A stretch of 64,000 nt of DNA from the NCBI GenBank assembly GCA_949128115.1, contig OX421965.1, positions 36,017,681 to 36,081,680 on the forward strand, in the 5' to 3' direction. Positions 57,251 to 64,000 of this stretch are shown here, one piece after another (position 1 is the first letter of the stretch; each line of letters starts with the position of its first letter). This DNA comes from Anaspis maculata. Lineage: Eukaryota > Arthropoda > Insecta > Coleoptera > Scraptiidae. Under the pieces are notes generated by a model. It did not search any database. It was given only the letters and a program-made list of their open reading frames with translations, and was not told the origin of the DNA. A program made the translations under genes and the position numbers.

Positions 57251-58442
57251 ACGACGAAGAGTGGGCCACAGGTTGGCTCGAGTCGATTCCCTTGCATGGT
57301 TATTGTTTACTAATTCTTCTTCTGTTTTGTATGTATGTATCTGTGGGGTTTTTGATGGGTAACTTCTGGGGAATTTCGGGCGAATGCGTTATAGATACTT
57401 CTTTCTTCCATTTGCTTACAAAAGAGGATGACCAACTTCAACTTCTCTACTTATTCATCTTTATCTACCTATTTATCCCATTACCCATTTATTTACCCAT
57501 TTGTTTCTTGTTGATTTATCTACCTATTTATCTCTTATTTGTTTCTGGTTATTTTACCTACACTATTACTCATCATTTCTGTCTTGTTTATTTATCTACT
57601 TGTTTATCTATCATTTGTTTCTTGCTGATTTATTAGCTTGTTTACTGGTCATTTGTCTCTGGCTGCTTTATTAACTTGTTTACCGATCATTTCTGTGGTG
57701 TTTACTTATCTATCAATTTGACTTCTTTTGTTTGTTAAGTGAAAAAAAATTAATTGCTGAGCGTAAAGTTTCCTTTTGTTGTTACGTAAATAACTTGTAA
57801 ACGGAACAAACCTTTCAAAGAGGTTCAAACACCGCTTCACGCTGACTTGATCAATGCATCACTGGAGTGACTTCTCTGTCATTTCATCATGACTCATTCA
57901 CACTTAACTTTTGTCCAGATCATTTGGGAAGGGATTTTTCAGCAATCAACCAGGTCATACGCAGGGGTTTCTTTGACGTGTTCTTCCCAGGTGTGCCTGT
58001 CAGCGAATACGTCACTTTTCCTTTGCGATTAAATTGACAGTTTGCCATGTCTCATGATTTCTTGTTTTGTTTATCTGATTTTGTGTTCATTTCATTGTTG
58101 TAAATTCCTGCATTGTCTAAATAATTTGTAATGATTTTTCTTGTTTCATTTGTTCGTGTGTTGTTGTTCTTTATCCATGTTTTGTCATTTTATCACTGTC
58201 AGTAGGTGTTTTGAGAAAAGAAACAAATCCATTCAAAACTTTGCAATTGATTCCCAATAAAACATTCATTTTGCTTGCATGTCATTCGCGTTTCATTCAA
58301 GAATCAAACCTCATCCCCCACGACACATTCTCATCTCGAGTAAGAACTCAACACAATGTAGGTAAAATGTAAACGACGTGGGGAAGGGAAGAAACAACGA
58401 CGATCGCAGCCGAACATCGAAAAAGAGGGTTACATTACAGAA

Positions 58443-58460
58443 TGGTGCCGTGACCAGGAT
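58443..58460 (+). promoter_or_regulatory. tRNA-His-type primer site inside the solo LTR end
   Basis: TGGTGCCGTGACCAGGAT, three bases after a terminal CA (58439), the normal spacing for a primer-binding site. The complementary tRNA 3' end fits insect tRNA-His. Confidence 0.7.
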
Positions 58461-59320
58461 ACACTACAGCAATAACATCGAAAAAGAGGGTTACATTACA
58501 GGTGAAAGATCCAATATTTGTATTTTTCATAAAAAAAAACGACACCAATTTTGTTCGAACAGCTTTTAAGAACAAACTTCTTAATTGATGATGGAGAAAC
58601 TTGGTAGGCTACCTCAAAGTACATTAAGGTTCATAATGCGTAACATATTTCACCATTCCAGATGTTGCAAATGCCATCATGGGCACTAAAGCTTTGAAGA
58701 GCCAAAAAATACGTGATTGACAATTCTTTCCCGCCGAAGAGGTCACTAAATTATGATGAGGGGGCTGTTTTTGCAATGCAATGATTTCATGTTACCATTA
58801 TTATAATAAACAATCACTTTTTCGACGATGCCTCACAGGGCAGACTCAAGATGGTGCTCAAGAGGAAAAAAAGTTGACAATCGTATTTCTGGAAATAGTT
58901 GGCTTGGAAATCGGCTACTCAGCTCCCATCATTTCTAACATTACTTTTTGTAAAAATACCAAGTATTGTGTCAATATCTTGAAGAATCACTTATTTATGG
59001 AGGAAAGAGTGTTTTTGTTTTTTTTTCTGTTTTTCCCCTACATTTCAAAAACGGTTCAAGGTAATCAAGAACAGTTTGCTGTGACTTCATAAGCATAAAA
59101 CAGTTAATGTATGTGGTGAATCACAGGTCTCCACATGTTTTGGTAAATTAAATATCATTTTTCAACTTTATTTTTCTGTATCACCCTGTATACGCCGCCG
59201 GCATGGATGGCGCTGATGGCTACCTTTCTGGATCGGAAGAGTACGATGCAAAGAACATTTCCACTGAGTGGCATCTCCTCATCAAAAAATGCAAGGTACT
59301 TTAAACTAGCATCCGGACTA

Positions 59321-60133
59321 AAAGACTTGATCTTCAACTTAGTGAAATATTGTTGGAGCACCATTTGCAGTCTGCACTAAAGCCTTCATGCAAGTATTTA
59401 AACTTGCTAGGAAAATGAAAAGCCTAATTTCAGAAGAGACACGACAAATTTTCAATGCGAAACCGAGTTTTTATTTTTCCAATCTAACCACATTCTCGTG
59501 TGGTTTTCCGTCCGGCATTCTCCGTGTAGTGTTTGTAGTATCATAAGAGCATCAATCACTTCTAAATAATCGGGAACAATACAGTATCTACTCGTATAAT
59601 CAGCTCTACGACTTTTTTCATTAGAGAGCTTGGAAAATTTTTGTTATGTTGGTACGAAGCTAACGTCGTCCCAGTAAACTGTGTAGAGGTTATGTGAAAT
59701 CCAGAATCCAGAAATGTCTTGTTGTGAAAATGTTACAACAAATTGAAGTTACGCATCGTGTTTTGTCTAGTGCAGTCCAACTTCACAGATTAATGCCCTT
59801 CTAAGGACGTTTTCTCAACCGCACTGGAGCCGTTGAGCAGTGAGCATTTTCATTCCATCTTCTTTAGTACTGCCGCTGCCGCGCTTTGGCTTCATTTTAT
59901 TTAGTGGCCGACACTAAGCAGCATAAGCGAAAAGCCACCAACCATGTCAGAAGGAGGACGATGTCAGCAAATTTCGATACCAAGAAAACTCACGTTTTCC
60001 TATTTTCGCCACAAAAGTTCGAGAATGTCGACTTGCGCGTATATTACATCGCGGCGACATGTGACAGCTGCCACATAACCCCTACACAATCATTGGAATC
60101 ATAACGTGTAACACCTAAAAAGCTGTGAAATTG
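59321..60133. other. No gene recognised
   Basis: A 72-codon frame at 59886-60104 has no motif. Nothing else is supported. Confidence 0.4.
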
Positions 60134-60532
60134 ATGATTATAATAATGTTCGTTTTCTATTTTTTCAGTGTCACAGTTTGTCAGTTTGATTATTTAGAGC
60201 AGCAGAGCAAAATTGGTGGAATCAATATAATACCACAGATCGTTGAACTAGAATTTGAGCCAGAACTGTGTGCCAAAACGGGAGGAGCACCCAGCGTGCG
60301 ATTTTTCACTCCAGTTGAAATCGCTAGTTTTTACCATACCCAGGACATGCTATTATTGCAGATCGGCCAAAAAATAATGTGTGGGAAGCCATGTGGGGGA
60401 ATAAAAAGTACGTGCTGCAGTATGTTGGATCTCGAAGTTCCATATTTCAGATGTAATAATATTTTACTATATTTTCACGAACATGGATGCGGGGTTTTCT
60501 TTCTACTGTATGTAGGGGAAATGTGGTTATGA
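60134..60532 (+). CDS. Small cysteine-bearing ORF or internal exon, unknown
   Basis: From the ATG at 60134 the frame gives about 132 residues. It opens with a strongly hydrophobic run (MIIIMFVFYFFSVTVC) like a secretion signal, then GGINIIPQIVELEFEPELC, FFTPVEIASFYHTQDMLLLQ and CGKPCGGIKSTCCS. I recognise no family. The apparent signal peptide is encoded by a pyrimidine tract ending TTTTTTCAG at 60168, a good 3' splice site. GTACGT at about 60409 is a good 5' splice site. The segment between them (about 80 codons) could instead be an internal exon of a larger gene. Both readings are possible; exon is slightly favoured because the sequence after 60409 looks noncoding. Confidence 0.35.
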   Translation: MIIIMFVFYFFSVTVCQFDYLEQQSKIGGINIIPQIVELEFEPELCAKTGGAPSVRFFTPVEIASFYHTQDMLLLQIGQKIMCGKPCGGIKSTCCSMLDLEVPYFRCNNILLYFHEHGCGVFFLLYVGEMWL

Positions 60533-61974
60533 AGGCACAGCTTTTTATGTACTCGTAGGTATGTAGGTATGTATAACTTCGATTCCTTTTGTATTTTTTC
60601 AACATATCCTGTATTCTGTAGATACCTATGCCAGTAAAGCTATACGTTACATCCCTTTTATGCAACATATTCACGATAACAATTATAAAAAAAAAATCAC
60701 TCAAGCCATAGTTCAGGCTTATATTTTGCAACAAATAGTATTAGGGTGACGTTGCACAAATATTTATGTCGTGACCCGATTTATATCCAGAACCGCTTCA
60801 CTACTTTTACAGAAAAATGTGACATGAAGGCAAAACGAGAAGCGAGGCTTTATTGTGAGGTGCGACTGCCACGCGGCATTTCAAAATGAATATCATATTG
60901 CGAGCGGATTTAATCATCAAAATGTTTGGATGCGCTCACACACAAACACAAAGATGTTGTGCTTTGGACTGACTGCCCTAAAAACGACTGCTTAAAATTT
61001 AACGTCCCAGAAGAAATAAAAGTGAAATAACCGCCATCCAAAATGTACGTCATAATTCTTGCTGCCCCTTGCTGCGGTGAAGTTTCAAAGTTACTAATTC
61101 AAAACCGTCTAGGGGAACAAGACAGGTCAGTCCATTAATATTTTCTATTGCTCTTGTTATTTGCTTCTTTTTTGCTGTTGCGTCGTGTTTCCATGTTCAA
61201 TGGAAAAATAATGGATTGGTAGGTAGGTAGTGTTACCTTACAATAAGAGTAATAATGTCCTTATTGTTATGAGATTTAGGGTACACTCCAAGGGCATAGT
61301 TGATCAAACACAATTTTAAACTTTATCCCAAAACAAAAGGCAGGGTTCAGTCCTACTGACTGCTCTTCCACCCAACTTGTGTTTATAAATCAGGTGAAGT
61401 ACGAAATTTGTGATTCTCCAGCATTCTCAAAAATTTGCCTCAGTAATTTTCCAGTGTGATTTGGATTTGAGTTGAGTGTGTCATCAATTGGCGCTTTCGA
61501 ATTTTAATCGCGTTCACTGATACAATGGGTGGTACCAGGGAGTTGCGGTTGCGTAAGCGAATGGCAGAGCCTTGTTCAGTTTATTTATTTTATTGAGTGC
61601 CTCATAATATCAAATTCACTCCATATAAGAACGATATAAGTAACACTCAAAACACAACTGCTTTGCTGCAGCACTAGACTTGTCCTGTTAAAAGTTCTCC
61701 GTCAAATTTACGCTCTTATCTAGGCCAATAGCATTCACGACGTAGGGGTGCCGACAATCACGGCAAAAATCGGTTATTAGTGTGTTATATTATAGACATA
61801 TACCTTTTTCCGGATAGAGAAAGAGATGGCAGCGTTTTCAAGTCATAGCCTGGAACAGAATAGAAAAACTGGATTAGGTATACAAACATCACGCAGCAAT
61901 ATTTGTGCTAGATTCAAAATTTTTCGATCTGGCATCTGACAGATGTCAACTTATGCACACGTTACCTAATGGGG
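60533..61974. other. No gene recognised
   Basis: AT-rich with scattered GTAGGTAGGTAG words (for example 61220-61231). No ORF or repeat is assigned. Confidence 0.4.
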
Positions 61975-62410
61975 TGTTATATTGGAAAAATTGTAATGAT
62001 TTTTATTGAGTATTCCGATTGTTTCTGATTAATTGCATGTAATACGCACGTTAATTTCTCCTCTAATTTTGTAGAAAAAAATTATTTCTTATAAATTCAT
62101 GACGTCACTCGGTGAACCTCGCGCGCAAACCTATTGTGACCCACTTTGCCGACATTTTAGCGTCCTCAAATCTGACTCACATTTTGTCAATTTTGACGTG
62201 CAATTCAAAACTTCAAATCACATGACATTTGTTGTCTGAATTAGAAACGACTGCACTAGCGAGAATAATTTTGAAAAAACGTCCTTTGAGTGGCTTTGAG
62301 GAAGGCAACCATGACGGCCACCAAGCTAGGTTAGCGCCGCAGATCAGTGAGATTCTGGTAGCATTCCTGAATTTTTCTGTGGGCATCCCAGCAGGGTTTG
62401 TGTCTTGATC
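61975..62410 (+). repeat. Second copy of the 44400-45330 repeat
   Basis: Same order of blocks as at 44400, but without the ~500-base interior segment: GTTATATTGG, TGAGTATTCCGATTG, CATGACGTCACTCGGTGAAC, CACATGACATTTGTTG, then TGAATTTTTCTGTGGGCATC near 62380. Confidence 0.65.
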
Positions 62411-64000
62411 ATAAATCGGTTTTCTTGGATCAAATCACGTTGATATTGGCCTAAGGGAACTTTAACCGGTGTAAATAAATAATAGGTAGGTAGTTATATC
62501 TTTCAATACATTACTCACTTATTTTCAGATTTTCAGATCTTATTTGCTACAAAATTGGCTGTAGCTTCGTAATAGTAACTCGGGTATTTTCTGAGCGGTT
62601 TTTTTAGCAAAAATTATGAAAAAAAAATACATTTTTTTATTGACACATACTTATTCTCTTCGAAGCAAATTTGTAATCTTCATGCTATATATTCTTGCGT
62701 TTATGTAGGAACGTTAGTCCAAGACCAGAAAATGTTTGGCTACAATACCGTGATAATATAAAAGTAAATCAAAAGTACAGTTTTTCTTGCGATTAATGAT
62801 CGCAAATGCCATAACTATACACCCCGAAAAACCCTTTTATTTATAAAACCCATCTCATTCGCTCTTGGTAATTTATGGCGTTTGGAGATAAATTAGTCTA
62901 TTTAGCGCTTCGCGGAGCGTTCCGGAGCAAGATTTCGAGAGCTTTTGTTGTCGATGACATATTACCATTCATCGTCTGTTTTTGAAAATGCACGGCCTGT
63001 TTCTACTTGAGCAGCCAAAGACAAATGCGGCCGGAGGGTGTTCTCTTTGGGTTTTAGGTAAGTGGTATAGAGGTAGAGGTAGGCAGGGCACCTACTACAA
63101 CAGTAATATGGGAAAAGAGGGGCTGCTCTGCTGGTGTGCGAAACAAACGATCTCATTACATCGGAATCAAAAGCCCAAAAATCGCGGTAGGCGCGGGGTT
63201 TAATCAGCATTCTGGCCATTCTGGGTGGTAATAACATCGTAAATGAATTCATTACAAGAACAAATCCTTGCCGTAATATCACGCAACACGTAGTACCATA
63301 ACTTTGCACGTTTTCTCTGCGCAAACAGGGTGTTCGCGATTCTTGTGCCAACCGAGGCGCCAACACTATTTTAGTCGTACCTACCTGAACTGGGCTGATG
63401 ATAGCGGACATGGAAATGGCGACAAATCGAGAAGAAGTGGTGATTTTTTGAGACTTTTTTATACCAGTGTTTGCTGTCCTGCTACTATCACTAGAACGCA
63501 ATCAACGGCACTAATTTATTACATGCACCCAACTGCAGAACTACTAAACACGAATCAATACATCAAACATTGTTTACACTCGCCGAATTTCATTAAGGCG
63601 CAAGTAATATCTTGTGCATATCAATCAACAAGAATTTTTCTCATAGGTATCTATGTTTATATATTAAAATCGGTTGACGTTTATTTTTCCAGATTTGGGG
63701 GGTCAAAGGGTAGGGACTTCGTTCCCCCCTATTTTTGTTATTCAAAGTGATTTCAGAAAACTGCGATCAAGTAATCTGTAAAAATTATATCAACGACTGG
63801 GTGTGCACTGCATATTTATTCAACATACAGGTGATCCAGAAATCTAGAAAACTTATTTTTTTTTAAACGCCACTAAATTGTTTTCTATCGGAACGAATCG
63901 AGTCATATCTTGTTCGAAATCATTTTCGAAACCAGTGGAACCTTTTACAGGCATTGATAAAGAAAATTATTTTTTTGTGATTCAAGTATGACTCACCCCG
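62411..64000. other. No gene recognised
   Basis: The longest frame is 179 codons on the minus strand (63501-62962). It has no signal, domain or repeat I know and overlaps plus-strand frames of similar quality, so I do not call it as a gene. Confidence 0.35.

Larger units (their letters stand above)
55748..58500 (+). mobile_element. Solo LTR with GGTG target duplication
   Basis: It begins TGTGGTATTCC and ends TTACATTACA, flanked by GGTG at 55744-55747 and 58501-58504. It matches 22285-24257 in inverse orientation. The 27 bases AACATCGAAAAAGAGGGTTA..CATTACA occur twice near the end (58413-58439 and 58474-58500) with a tRNA-His-type primer site between them, so the apparent structure is LTR, primer site, LTR tail. 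About 57440-57760 is a degenerate TTTATCTACC(T/C)ATTT tract. A ~700-bp insertion at about 56557-57250 is missing from the other copy. The 136-codon frame at 56952 falls mostly in that insertion and has no known motif. Confidence 0.8.
54626..59320. mobile_element. Foldback structure split by a solo LTR
   Basis: The outer arms 54626-55231 and 58726-59320 are inverted copies over about 600 bases. Landmarks are TAGTCCGGATGC / GCATCCGGACTA at the ends, AGAAAGGTAGCCATCAGCG, TACAGGGTGA(A/T)ACAGAA, ATTGACACAATACTTG and TTCGGCGGGAAAG. Between them lie an inner hairpin (55244-55685) and the solo LTR at 55748-58500. Without that LTR the two arms would be about 0.75 kb apart. No ORF of known type is inside the arms. 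Confidence 0.75.

Noticed and set aside
56952..57362. 136-codon ORF in the solo LTR
   Set aside because: Lies across a nested insertion and LTR sequence and is absent from the other copy; most likely chance.
62962..63501. 179-codon minus-strand ORF
   Set aside because: No motif, signal or repeat; overlaps plus-strand frames of equal quality and has no supporting splice or start context.
1..64000. CRISPR arrays, rRNA, bacterial operons
   Set aside because: None seen; the tandem repeats present are eukaryotic micro-, mini- or transposon subrepeats without spacers of the CRISPR type.

Overview
This looks like nuclear DNA of an arthropod, most likely an insect. It has short GT-AG introns, many degenerate non-LTR, Ty3/gypsy and Tc1/mariner remnants, dense small inverted-repeat (MITE-like) elements and scattered GTAGGTA/TACCTAC tracts. 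Sap-sucking Hemiptera such as whiteflies or aphids would fit, but nothing here fixes the species. I found no complete conserved host gene. Almost everything recognisable is mobile DNA, and the rest reads as intergenic or intronic.

Layout. 1-2.8 kb: a LINE copy (frameshifted ORF1, stump of the endonuclease ORF, AAAT tail). 5.3-7.0 kb: the C-terminal relic of a second, R2-type LINE, then a two-exon THAP zinc-finger gene or gene fragment. 7.7-9.8 kb: two small DNA elements and repeats. 11.7-13.2 kb: a decayed Ty3/gypsy pol. 14.3-20.5 kb: a young Ty3/gypsy element with a tRNA-Lys-type primer site, gag, a canonical A AAA AAC -1 slippery site and a long pol, but with its 3' end deleted so that pol runs directly into a truncated 3' LTR. 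22.3-24.3 kb and 55.7-58.5 kb: two oppositely oriented solo LTRs of another family, each with its own 4-bp target duplication and each carrying tRNA-His-type primer-site sequence inside its 3' end. 31.3-33.6 kb: a 2.2-kb near-perfect palindrome. 37.2-38.5 kb: a 51-bp-TIR element. 39.2-41.0 kb: tandem repeats. 41.5-44.4 and 45.8-49.1 kb: two copies of a foldback element whose arms are built from degenerate ~150-bp subrepeats; the first carries a mariner remnant and small MITEs nested in it, the second a 1.4-kb insertion. 54.6-59.3 kb: a third foldback structure split by the second solo LTR. 60.1-60.5 kb: a small ORF or internal exon of unknown function.

The genes do not form a pathway. The most interesting part is structural: four large inverted repeats that could give long hairpin transcripts, and LTR elements whose 3' LTR or primer-site region has been rearranged. 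Target-site duplications, primer sites, the slippery heptamer and catalytic motifs were read directly. Family names rest on motif recognition without a database search.
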